Below are positions 47,858 through 56,188 of a stretch of DNA of 64,000 bases, piece by piece. The notes beneath the pieces are model-generated. The model made no database searches. It was not told where the DNA came from and was given only the letters and a program-made list of their open reading frames with translations. The stretch is from assembly GCA_963780165.1 (NCBI GenBank), contig CAWABB010000001.1:2046001-2110000 (forward strand), in the 5' to 3' direction. The number at the start of each line of letters is the position of its first letter. The stretch's first letter is position 1. The stretch comes from CAWABB01 sp963780165 (GTDB taxonomy: Bacteria; Bacteroidota; Ignavibacteria; UBA10030; UBA6906). The position numbers were made by a program, and so were the translations under genes.

Positions 47858-50269
47858 GTGAAGCCGCGCACGCGCGCATTGATCGGCGTGACGGGCGTTC
47901 TGCTGGTGCTCGCCGTCGTCGCCTTCTTCTTCTTCCGCCACCAGGTACGCAAATCGTTCCCGCTTACTGAAGGGAAGGTGCAGGTCAGCGGGTTGACTGC
48001 TCCGGTGGACGTGTACCGGGACGCGTACGGCGTCCCCCTTGTCGCCGCAGGCACGGAGCGCGACCTCATGTTCACGATCGGATACGTGCACGCGCAGGAC
48101 CGGCTCTGGCAGATGGATCTCGCGCGGCATGCGGGCGAAGGCCGGCTGTCGGAACTGTTCGGCACGGAGACGGTTCCCTTTGATCGCCTCTTCCGCGTCG
48201 TCGGTCTTCGGCGGACCGCCGACAGCGTGTGTGCGCACCTCGACGCGCCGACGATGGAGCAACTGGGCTGGTATGCCGAGGGAGTCAATGCATTCATCGA
48301 ATCCAACCGTGGCCGGTTTCCGGTCGAGTTTGACCTCCTCGGGCACGACCCGGAGCCATGGGAGCCTGTGCACAGCCTGCTGGTGGCCCGATTGATTGCA
48401 TGGGAGCTGAATCTCTCCTGGTGGACCGACATCACGCTCGGCGCGATCGCGGAGCGCGTCGGTCTTCTGAAAGCGGTAGATATCGTGCCTTCGTATCCTC
48501 CCGATATTGCGCCCACCGTGCCGGAGGCCGCCTGGAGAAAACAGATACCGCTGGCGTCAGGCTTCGTACGGGTAGGAAACGCCTATGCTCAGGCGTTCGG
48601 CCGTGTCTCCATCGGCGGGGGCAGCAATGCCTGGGCGGTCTCATCGCGGCGCTCGGCGACAGGCTATGCGCTGCTCGCCAACGATGCCCATTTGCAGCTA
48701 TCCGTCCCCTCGATGTGGTATGAAATGATCCTCAGCGGCGGCGGCTACGACGTCCGGGGAATGTCCATCCCGGGGGCCCCGGGCATCGTCGCCGGCAGGA
48801 ACGGACGGATTGCGTGGGGCCTGACAAACCTGATGGCGGATGAGGCAGACTTCTACGTCGAACGCCTTGATTCGGCGTCAGGGACCAGGTATGCATACGA
48901 CGGGCAGTGGCGGCCGCTGGCATCATGGGAGGAAGAGATCCGTGTCCGTGGAGACACCACCGTGAGCATCGTGGTGCGCGCGACCCATCACGGACCGATC
49001 GTGTCCGACATCCAAACCGGCCTTCAGCAGACGAGAACCCCGTTTACGATCAGCATGCGGTGGACCGGCTACGAGCTGAACGACCCCATCGGCACGATAC
49101 TGGCGCTCAACCGGGCGCGGACCTGGGAAGAGTTTAACGCGGCGCTCGACGGCTTCACGGTCCCGGGGCAGAACATGGTCTATGCCGATGTTGAAGGTTT
49201 TGTCGGCTACAGGTCCGCGGTGAAGCTCCCGATCAGGAGCAACGCCGGCGGCCTGCTTCCGCTCCCCGGGTGGGATTCCGCCTCGGAGTGGAAAGGGTTT
49301 GTCCCGGCAGCGAGGCTTCCGCGGATGCTGAATCCTGAGGAGGGATTCGTGGCGTCGGCGAACAACAAGGTGGTTGACAACTCGTATCCGTATCCGATGG
49401 GCGATCTCTGGGAGCCTCCCGCCCGCATCCAGCGGCTACGGGAGCTTCTGGCCGAACACCCCGAAGCCGTCACCGTGGCCGATTGCGAGCGCTGGCAGAA
49501 TGACCGGGTCTCGCCCCTCGCAATGCAGCTCGTGCCGTATGTCCTGCAGGTGTGCGCTGATTCCTCGTTCAGCCTGCCAGAGAAGGAGAGGATTGTCGAG
49601 TACCTGCGCAGCTGGAACTTCTCGTTCGATCGCGACGATATTCCCAGCGCGATCTTCCATCCGTGGCTCGTCCGCTTCGTGCAGGACACGTTCCGCGACG
49701 AGATGGGGGACAGCCTGTATCACGACTACGTACTCCTGGTAAACATCCCGCTGCGCGTGATCGCCCGGCTGGTGAGCGACGGGAATTCCCCGTGGTTCGA
49801 TGACGTGACCACGGACGCCGTGGAGTCGCGCGACGATATCATCCGAAAGAGCCTGCGTGAGGCCGTTGCGGAGATACGCGAGAGGTTGGGCGACGATCCC
49901 CGTCTCTGGCGGTGGGGTTCGCTGCATACGGTGGAGCTCCGGCACCCGTTCGGCATCCGCCCGCCGCTGAACGCCATTTTCAATGTCGGCCCGTTCCCGT
50001 TCAGCGGCGGCTCGACGGCGCTCATGAGCGGAGAGTACAGTTTCAACACTCCGTACACGGTGTCGGTTGGTCCCTCGTACCGGCAAGTCTTCAATCTCGG
50101 CGATCCCTCGAGCGCGCGCGTAGTCTTGCCCCCCGGGCAGTCGGGCCACGCATTCCATCCCCAGTATGACGATCAGGCCCAGCTCTGGTTGAATGGCGGC
50201 TATCGCACCGCGATGTCCGATCCGCGGGCTGGGCGGTGGAACCGCATGACGCTGGAACCGGCACGGTGA
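47858..50269 (+). CDS. Penicillin acylase family protein (Ntn hydrolase, S45)
   Basis: An 803-residue protein with an N-terminal membrane helix or signal (about 8-26). The alpha part includes DVYRDAYGVPLV and YVHAQDRLWQMDLARHAGEGRLSE. Autocatalytic cleavage should occur before Ser256 in GGGSNAWAVS, the family's N-terminal nucleophile; NDAHL and PGAPGIVAGRNGRIAWGLTN (given in part) belong to the beta chain. The family hydrolyses amides such as acyl-homoserine lactones, penicillins or cyclic lipopeptides in the periplasm; the substrate here is unknown. The GTG start has GGAG 9 nt upstream. The stop overlaps the sirtuin start as GTGA. Confidence 0.92.
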   Translation: MKPRTRALIGVTGVLLVLAVVAFFFFRHQVRKSFPLTEGKVQVSGLTAPVDVYRDAYGVPLVAAGTERDLMFTIGYVHAQDRLWQMDLARHAGEGRLSELFGTETVPFDRLFRVVGLRRTADSVCAHLDAPTMEQLGWYAEGVNAFIESNRGRFPVEFDLLGHDPEPWEPVHSLLVARLIAWELNLSWWTDITLGAIAERVGLLKAVDIVPSYPPDIAPTVPEAAWRKQIPLASGFVRVGNAYAQAFGRVSIGGGSNAWAVSSRRSATGYALLANDAHLQLSVPSMWYEMILSGGGYDVRGMSIPGAPGIVAGRNGRIAWGLTNLMADEADFYVERLDSASGTRYAYDGQWRPLASWEEEIRVRGDTTVSIVVRATHHGPIVSDIQTGLQQTRTPFTISMRWTGYELNDPIGTILALNRARTWEEFNAALDGFTVPGQNMVYADVEGFVGYRSAVKLPIRSNAGGLLPLPGWDSASEWKGFVPAARLPRMLNPEEGFVASANNKVVDNSYPYPMGDLWEPPARIQRLRELLAEHPEAVTVADCERWQNDRVSPLAMQLVPYVLQVCADSSFSLPEKERIVEYLRSWNFSFDRDDIPSAIFHPWLVRFVQDTFRDEMGDSLYHDYVLLVNIPLRVIARLVSDGNSPWFDDVTTDAVESRDDIIRKSLREAVAEIRERLGDDPRLWRWGSLHTVELRHPFGIRPPLNAIFNVGPFPFSGGSTALMSGEYSFNTPYTVSVGPSYRQVFNLGDPSSARVVLPPGQSGHAFHPQYDDQAQLWLNGGYRTAMSDPRAGRWNRMTLEPAR

Positions 50270-51051
50270 GCTCCCTCGAAGTTCCCCGGCGGCTGCTGGA
50301 GCGGCTTGGAGCGGCGGATTCGGTGGTGGTGTTCACCGGCGCAGGGATGTCGGCGGAGAGCGGGGTCCCGACGTTCAGGGGTGCGGAGGGCATCTGGTCC
50401 AGGTTCAAGCCCGAAGAACTGGCGACGATGAGCGCCTTCCTGCGAAACCCGCAGCTGGTGTGGGAGTGGTACACGCATCGCCGGACCATCATCGCGACGG
50501 TACAGCCCAATGCGGGGCATCGGGCGGTGGTCCATCTTGAAAAGCTGGTCCCGCACGTGGCGGTCGTTACGCAGAACATCGACAACCTGCATCGCCGTGC
50601 GGGGAGCACCGTCGTGCACGAGCTGCATGGCAACATTGAGAGGAACTACTGCGTGAAATGCGGCGCGCCGCACGACATCGGCGCAGGGACGGCGTCACCA
50701 GAGGTCCCCCGATGCGCAGTGTGCGGCGGTCTGGTTCGCCCCGACGTGGTCTGGTTTGGCGAGATGTTGCCTGAGGAGGAATGGGATGCCGCGGTGCGTG
50801 CGGCAAGCGGGGCGGATGTGTGCATCTCGGTGGGGACCTCGGGCGTCGTCTATCCGGCCGCGTCGATCCCGGCGATTGCGCGGAAGGCTGGGGCACTCCA
50901 CGCCGACGTGAACCCGGAGCCGGGGCCGCTCTCGGCGGCGGCCGACGTGTTCATCAAAGGATCGGCGGGGGCAGTGTTGCCTGTTCTCGTGCTGCACCTC
51001 GAGAGGCTTCGCTCCCGCCCGGACATCACGGCACCAGGGGAAGGAGATTGA
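50266..51051 (+). CDS. cobB: NAD-dependent protein deacylase, sirtuin (CobB/SIRT5 class III-like)
   Basis: A 261-residue sirtuin with VVFTGAGMSAESGVPTFRG (NAD binding, given in part), TQNIDNLHRRAG, the catalytic His in ELHGN, and the zinc cysteines CVKC and CAVC. The segment WYTHRR supplies the Y-x-x-R pair that in CobB and SIRT5 binds acidic acyl groups, so desuccinylation or demalonylation is possible besides deacetylation. The GTG start overlaps the penicillin-acylase stop by 4 bp. Pyruvate kinase follows after 4 bp; metabolic enzymes are known sirtuin substrates, though a link here is only suggestive. Confidence 0.92.
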   Translation: MSSLEVPRRLLERLGAADSVVVFTGAGMSAESGVPTFRGAEGIWSRFKPEELATMSAFLRNPQLVWEWYTHRRTIIATVQPNAGHRAVVHLEKLVPHVAVVTQNIDNLHRRAGSTVVHELHGNIERNYCVKCGAPHDIGAGTASPEVPRCAVCGGLVRPDVVWFGEMLPEEEWDAAVRAASGADVCISVGTSGVVYPAASIPAIARKAGALHADVNPEPGPLSAAADVFIKGSAGAVLPVLVLHLERLRSRPDITAPGEGD

Positions 51052-51055
51052 ACGC

Positions 51056-52486
51056 ATGGAGGCACGAGCGCGGATTCTCGCGACCATCGGTCCGGCCAGC
51101 AACTCGCGGGAGCTGCTCGCGCGACTCGCAGAGGCGGGGCTGGACGTGGCTCGACTCAACCTGTCGCACGGAACGCACGACGACCATCGCCTGAGCATCT
51201 CGCATGTGCGCGCGGCCGCACAGGATGCGGGACGCCCCATTGCGATCCTGATGGATTTGCAGGGGCCGAAGATCCGGATCGGCACGTTCGCGACGCCGAG
51301 CGTCGACCTGAAGGCCGGGGCGACGTTTACGGTGACGACCGAGGTCGTCCCGGGTACCGCTGAGGCGGTATCCACCACGTACGCAGGCCTGCCTGGTGAC
51401 GTGAAGGTCGGGGATCCGCTCCTGCTCGATGACGGGAAAATCCGCCTGGAAGTGCAGCGTGTGACAGGAAGAGACGTCATCTGCCGGGTCGTGGTCGGCG
51501 GACCGCTGAGCGCCCGGAAAGGAATCAATCTCCCAGGGTCATCGGTCAGTGTCCCGAGTCTGACAGAGAAAGACCTGGAGGACCTTGCATTCGGGATCAA
51601 GGAAGGCGTGGACGCGCTCGCGCTGTCGTTTGTCAGGAGTGCGGAAGACGTCCGGGTGCTCCGGGCGGCGATGGGGCGGCTGGTGTCGGAGGAGCGGCGG
51701 CTTCCGATAGTGGCGAAGATCGAGAAGCCGCAGGCGATTGAGGACATCGATGCCATCATCGAAGAGGCCGACGGCATCATGGTCGCGCGCGGAGACCTGG
51801 GCGTGGAGCTCCCGCCCGAGGAGGTCCCGGCCCACCAGAAGATGATCATCCGGAAATGCCTCGCCGCCGGCCGGCCTGTCATCGTCGCGACGCAGATGTT
51901 GGAGTCGATGATCGGGAATCCGGTCCCGACCAGGGCGGAAACGAGCGACGTCGCGAACGCGGTCATGGATGGGGCTGATGCGGTGATGTTGAGCGGGGAG
52001 ACCTCGGTTGGCAAGTACCCCGTGGAATCGGTCGCGATGATGAACCGGATCATCTTTCAGGTAGAAAGCCGGGGGCTGGCGGCCGGGAAGCTCTGGGAGA
52101 CGATGCCGGCGAAAGCGGACCGGTGGCAGGACGCACTCGGCCGTGCCGCGTGCGTGATCGCCGAGCAGACGCGGGCCGCAGCCATCATTGCGGTGACGCA
52201 CACCGGCAGCACGGCCAGGATCGTGGCGCGCTACAGGCCTGAGACGCCCGTAATTGCGGTGACGGACATGGAAGAGACCCTCAGGCGGCTGAGCTTTGTA
52301 TGGGGTGTGAGGGGAATTGTCATGGGGCCCCGGGAAAGATCCGTGTCGCTGATCGTCAGGGCAATACGGGAAAAACTTCGCGCAGAAGGGCTCCTGCGCA
52401 CCGGCGCCCCCGTGGTCATTCTGGGAGGCGTGCCTTTGTTCAGCGGGGGATCAACGAATTCCATCCGCATTGAGCGGCTGGCGTAA
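51056..52486 (+). CDS. pyk: Pyruvate kinase
   Basis: A 476-residue glycolytic enzyme making pyruvate and ATP from PEP. It has RILATIGPASNS, LNLSHG, MDLQGPKIRIG, the active-site region MVARGDLGVELPPEEVP with KIEKPQA before it, ATQMLESMI and SGETSVGKYP. The C-terminal allosteric domain (AIIAVTHTGSTARIVARYRP) is present. AAGGAGATTGAACGC lies before the ATG. It ends 21 bp from the convergent STAS gene, with no recognisable terminator between. Confidence 0.98.
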   Translation: MEARARILATIGPASNSRELLARLAEAGLDVARLNLSHGTHDDHRLSISHVRAAAQDAGRPIAILMDLQGPKIRIGTFATPSVDLKAGATFTVTTEVVPGTAEAVSTTYAGLPGDVKVGDPLLLDDGKIRLEVQRVTGRDVICRVVVGGPLSARKGINLPGSSVSVPSLTEKDLEDLAFGIKEGVDALALSFVRSAEDVRVLRAAMGRLVSEERRLPIVAKIEKPQAIEDIDAIIEEADGIMVARGDLGVELPPEEVPAHQKMIIRKCLAAGRPVIVATQMLESMIGNPVPTRAETSDVANAVMDGADAVMLSGETSVGKYPVESVAMMNRIIFQVESRGLAAGKLWETMPAKADRWQDALGRAACVIAEQTRAAAIIAVTHTGSTARIVARYRPETPVIAVTDMEETLRRLSFVWGVRGIVMGPRERSVSLIVRAIREKLRAEGLLRTGAPVVILGGVPLFSGGSTNSIRIERLA

Positions 52487-52507
52487 CCCGGAGCCGGGGG
52501 GGGAGCT

Positions 52508-52840
52508 TCAGTGCCGTGTTGGCTCCGGGGGTACCTCATCGATCTCGAACACCCGGTCGAGCATTGAGATCTTCAGAAGGCTCAGGACCTTCTTGTGCAC
52601 GTGGAGGAGACGGACCGATCCGCCGTGCTCCTTCATCTTGCGGTCCGCGATGAGCAGCGCGCTGAGTCCGCTGCTGTCGCAGAACTCCACTTCCGCCAGG
52701 TCGATCGTCAGCGTCTCGACCTTCGGCTTGCACAGCAGAAGGAACTCCCCCTTCAGTTCGGCGGCGATCGTTGAATCGAGCTTTCGCTCGTGCAGGATCA
52801 GCGTGACGCCGTTGCCGTTTTTGTGCACGTCGAACTTCAT
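52508..52840 (-). CDS. STAS-domain anti-sigma factor antagonist
   Basis: A 110-residue protein consisting of one STAS domain of the SpoIIAA/RsbV type. The phosphorylatable serine lies in FCDSSGLSALL (Ser about 57). Such proteins release an anti-sigma or other HPK-type kinase partner when unphosphorylated; no RsbW-like kinase or PP2C phosphatase is adjacent. The ATG at 52840 has a strong AGGAGG. It is the last gene of the five-gene minus-strand operon that starts with a hybrid histidine kinase. Confidence 0.93.
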   Translation of the reverse strand: MKFDVHKNGNGVTLILHERKLDSTIAAELKGEFLLLCKPKVETLTIDLAEVEFCDSSGLSALLIADRKMKEHGGSVRLLHVHKKVLSLLKISMLDRVFEIDEVPPEPTRH

Positions 52841-52854
52841 TCCCTGAATCCTCC

Positions 52855-53394
52855 TCAAAACGTGCGCAGGAACTCTGCGAGCCTGTGATAGGCTCGCTCG
52901 CGTCCGATGCCGGGCTTGCGCTTGATGATGAAGTTGTAGAAGTGCTCGGCACCCGCGCGGTCGTAACCCACCCGCATCCGTGCTCCGCTCACCCTGCAAA
53001 TATACCCCGAGGGCATCACGAAGTCAAGGTTGAGATCGACCGCAAGATCGTACTGTCGCGCCGTCACCGCAGCGACGATATCCTTGCTGGGCAGAAAGAG
53101 GGATGTCAGGTCGCGGGCCGGCACACGGACAACCTGACTGCGGGGCAGCAATCGTCCAATATCGTACTGGTGCTCCGCGGCGATGACGGTGATGCGGTCC
53201 TGGGCAAAGCGCGTCTTCAGCGCGTCCGCAAGGTCCTGCAGCGGGGGCCCCGGTTCCCTGTCGAAGGGCAGGACGATGAGCGCCGAGCGCGCGGCGGTGA
53301 AGGCACCGCGGAAGGAGAGAACGGGATCGCGCACGGCGCGGAAATGATACCGTGCTGCGTGCGTCCCGAGCCAGCGTCTGACGGAGTCAAGCAT
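52855..53394 (-). CDS. GT9-like single-domain protein (N-terminal Rossmann half only)
   Basis: A 179-residue protein resembling just the first half of heptosyltransferase-type GT9 enzymes. AARSALIVLPFDREPG takes the place of the RILVTRMKFIGD opening, and YDLAVDLNLDF...SGARMRVGYDRAG aligns with FDIALDLFSN...SGARVRVGLARAG of the full GT9 at 14785-16002. The donor-binding C-terminal half (GNDGGPMH) is missing, and the ORF is intact with normal ends, so it is not an obvious pseudogene. A Bacteroidota family of this type (DUF6913-like) exists to my knowledge. Function is unknown. It starts 6 bp after the ligA stop. Confidence 0.7.
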   Translation of the reverse strand: MLDSVRRWLGTHAARYHFRAVRDPVLSFRGAFTAARSALIVLPFDREPGPPLQDLADALKTRFAQDRITVIAAEHQYDIGRLLPRSQVVRVPARDLTSLFLPSKDIVAAVTARQYDLAVDLNLDFVMPSGYICRVSGARMRVGYDRAGAEHFYNFIIKRKPGIGRERAYHRLAEFLRTF

Positions 53395-53400
53395 GGCGCC

Positions 53401-55404
53401 TCAGCGGATCATGGCGAGAAACTGCTCTTCGGTAAGCGTGGGTATTCCAAGCGTGCGAGCCTTGTCCAGTTTTGATCCGGCGTCGGCGCCGGCAATCACG
53501 TAATCCACCCTCTTGCTGACGCCCGCGGCGACGGTCCCCCCGTGCTCCTCGATACGCTGCCGGGCCTGGTCACGCGTGAAGGCATCCAGCGTGCCCGTCA
53601 GGACGAATGTCTTCCCGGCCAGCGTGCCTTCGCGCCGTTCGGCGGCCATGGTGAGCCCGGTCCGGGTGAGCCGTCGGACGATCTCGCGGTTGTGCCGCTC
53701 GGCAAAAAAGGAGGTGACGCTCTCGGCGATTTGAGGGCCGATCGAAGGAACGGACTGCAGCTCTTCCGCGGACGCTGCCATGAGCGCATCCATGGAGTGG
53801 AAGCGCTCCGCGATGACGCGGGCCACCTCTGCCCCGACGTGGCGGATGCCAAGCGCATAGAGGACACGGTGGAACGGCTGTTTGGCGCTGGCTGCAATGG
53901 CGGCCAGCAGGTTATCGGTGCTCTTCTCTCCCCAGCGATCGAGCGCGACGAGGGTGTCACGGTGACGCTTGAGGTCGTACAGGTCGGCCACGGTCGACAC
54001 GAGCTGCATGCGCACCAGCTGGTCGACGATGGCCTCCCCGAGGCCTTCGATGTCCATCGCGCCCCTGTGCGCGAAGTGCTCAATCCGGCCCTTGATCTGT
54101 GCGGGACATGCTGTGTTGTCGCAGTAGACGTTCACCTCGCCTTCGGGCCGGTGGAGCTGCGTTCCGCACTCGGGGCATCGGTCCGGCATCGTGTAGCGCC
54201 GTGCTGATTTCGGCCGCCGGGCGGTAACGACGGCCGACACTTTCGGGATGACGTCGCCTCCCTTTTCGACCACCACCGTATCGCCAATGCGCAGGTCGAG
54301 CGATTCGATATAGTCGCGGTTGTGCAGGGTCGCACGCGAGACCGTCGTTCCCCCGACGAACACCGGCTCAAGCTCGGCCACGGGTGTGATGGCCCCGGTC
54401 CGACCGACCTGCAGCGCGATGCCCGTAAGTGTGGTTTCCGCCTTGCGGGCGCTGAATTTGAAGGCGATCGCCCACCGGGGGCTCTTGGCAATCGTCCCGA
54501 GGGCATCCTGCTGGCCCAACGAGTCGACCTTGACAACGATACCGTCGATGTCGTACGGGAGGGTGTCGCGCCGGGTTTCCCATTCCCTCCAGAATTCTAT
54601 GACCTCCTCCACGGTCTTGCACCGGCGCCGGTGCTGGCTTACGGGAAGCCCGAGCGAGGCGAGCGTCTTCAGGCTGTCCCAGTGCGAGCCCGGGCGAGCG
54701 TCCGCTGCGACAAGGTGATAGGCGAACATGCTGATCGGTCTCGCGGCGACGACCTTCGGATCCTGAAGCTTGAGTGTGCCGGCCGTAGCATTCCGGGGGT
54801 TGATGAACGGTTTCTCGCCGGCCGCCGTTCGCTGCTTGTTTATGGATTCAAAATCCGCGCGCCGCATGAACGCCTCGCCGCGCACGTCGATCGATTGCAG
54901 AGAGGCGGAGCGCGTGCGAAGGCGAAGCGGCAGTGAACGGATGGTGCGAAGGTTCGCGGTGATATCGTCCCCCTGGGTACCATCGCCGCGCGTTGCGCCC
55001 TGCACAAAGATCCCGTCGCGATACCGCAGCGCGATGGCCACGCCGTCGAACTTCAGCTCGACCACATAGACCGGAACCGCATTCTCGAGGCTGCTGCACA
55101 CGCGGCGGTCGAAGTCCCGTATCTCCTCCTCGGAATAGGAATTTGCGAGGCTGAGCATCGGGGGACGATGGGTGACGGCCGGGAATTCCTTCGTGGGCTG
55201 CCCGCCAACCCGCTGCGTCGGTGAATCGGGCGTGCGGAGCCCGGGAAAGGAAGCCTCCAGGTCCTGCAGGCGGCGCATCAGCCGGTCGTACTCCTCGTCC
55301 GCGATGCTCGGTTCGGCGAGAACGTAGTAGCGATAGTCGTGCTCCTGCAGCTCTCGGCGCAGGCGCCCGACTTCCTGCATGATTGCGCGTGTGGGAGAAG
55401 GCAT
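53401..55404 (-). CDS. ligA: NAD-dependent DNA ligase
   Basis: A 667-residue replicative ligase. Domain Ia has HDYRYYVLAEPSIADEEYD; the adenylated lysine is in VVELKFDGVA (Lys about 118); an OB fold, a zinc finger (CPEC and CDNTACPAQ), helix-hairpin-helix repeats and a C-terminal BRCT domain (GKTFVLTGTLDAFTRDQA) follow. All domains are complete. It lies 7 bp after the RodZ-like gene in an operon with a histidine kinase, an unusual setting for this essential gene. Confidence 0.98.
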   Translation of the reverse strand: MPSPTRAIMQEVGRLRRELQEHDYRYYVLAEPSIADEEYDRLMRRLQDLEASFPGLRTPDSPTQRVGGQPTKEFPAVTHRPPMLSLANSYSEEEIRDFDRRVCSSLENAVPVYVVELKFDGVAIALRYRDGIFVQGATRGDGTQGDDITANLRTIRSLPLRLRTRSASLQSIDVRGEAFMRRADFESINKQRTAAGEKPFINPRNATAGTLKLQDPKVVAARPISMFAYHLVAADARPGSHWDSLKTLASLGLPVSQHRRRCKTVEEVIEFWREWETRRDTLPYDIDGIVVKVDSLGQQDALGTIAKSPRWAIAFKFSARKAETTLTGIALQVGRTGAITPVAELEPVFVGGTTVSRATLHNRDYIESLDLRIGDTVVVEKGGDVIPKVSAVVTARRPKSARRYTMPDRCPECGTQLHRPEGEVNVYCDNTACPAQIKGRIEHFAHRGAMDIEGLGEAIVDQLVRMQLVSTVADLYDLKRHRDTLVALDRWGEKSTDNLLAAIAASAKQPFHRVLYALGIRHVGAEVARVIAERFHSMDALMAASAEELQSVPSIGPQIAESVTSFFAERHNREIVRRLTRTGLTMAAERREGTLAGKTFVLTGTLDAFTRDQARQRIEEHGGTVAAGVSKRVDYVIAGADAGSKLDKARTLGIPTLTEEQFLAMIR

Positions 55405-55411
55405 GAACGCG

Positions 55412-56188
55412 TCAGCGGCCGGAGAGAGACTTCCGATTCAATTCAACATTGCGAACAACACCGCGTGATTTTCCGAAGGGGGCGAGCTGCGTACCGTTGA
55501 GCGTCCACGTGGCCGCCCTGGAATTTCCCACGGTGACGAGAAATCGTTCGCGTGCTTTCCAGGATGTACGGAAGCCCGGCCGGGCAAGATACTCGCGGGG
55601 CGGGGCGTTGTCGACGGCGATCTGCAACCAGAGGGTGTCCGTGACGGAGACTGCCAGCGTCAGGCTGTCGGCAGCGGTCGGCACCGGTTCAGGCGACGCC
55701 TGCGCGGGCTGCTGGGCAGGAGCGGATCGCTGCTCGTTCTCGCGAATCACGGTTCCAAACGGGATTTCCCGGACATTCGGAGACGGAGACCGTTCGTTCA
55801 GAACAACGAGCGCAATCGCACCGATGACCAGAACGGCAGCGACGCCGGCGGTGCGCACGGTGCTGGAGCTCAACATCCGTTTCGCGACCGGCTCGGCATG
55901 TGGTTCCTCGGGCTCTGCCGGGCGCGCGTCAGTGGCGGCGGCCGACTGCCGGGTTCGCTCTGCCTCCCGTTCGTCGAATCCTTTCAGCACTTCGGCGGGA
56001 TCCAGCCCGACGATCGCAGCGTACTCGCGTACGAAGGCGCGGATGTAGGGCCTCGGGAGGGTGTTCAGCGCCCCCTGCTCGATGGCCTCAAGATGCCGGG
56101 CGTTGATGAGCGTGATCTCTTCGATCTGGCCGATCGAGAGGCCGTGTGCCTCGCGGGCCCGGCGCAGCTGTTCTCCAAGTGTCTCCAT
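55412..56188 (-). CDS. RodZ-like helix-turn-helix membrane protein (DUF4115)
   Basis: A 258-residue protein with an N-terminal Cro/RodZ helix-turn-helix (LGEQLRRAREAHGLSIGQIEE, given in part, then RHLEAIEQG and LPRPYIRAFVREYA). A Pro/Glu/Ala-rich linker, one membrane helix (about 111-130) and a C-terminal periplasmic domain of the DUF4115 type (DTLWLQIAVDN...EYLARPG, about 168-258) follow. RodZ links MreB to the wall elongation machinery. The start ATG shares its A with the kinase stop (TAATG), so the two are translationally coupled. Confidence 0.88.
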   Translation of the reverse strand: METLGEQLRRAREAHGLSIGQIEEITLINARHLEAIEQGALNTLPRPYIRAFVREYAAIVGLDPAEVLKGFDEREAERTRQSAAATDARPAEPEEPHAEPVAKRMLSSSTVRTAGVAAVLVIGAIALVVLNERSPSPNVREIPFGTVIRENEQRSAPAQQPAQASPEPVPTAADSLTLAVSVTDTLWLQIAVDNAPPREYLARPGFRTSWKARERFLVTVGNSRAATWTLNGTQLAPFGKSRGVVRNVELNRKSLSGR

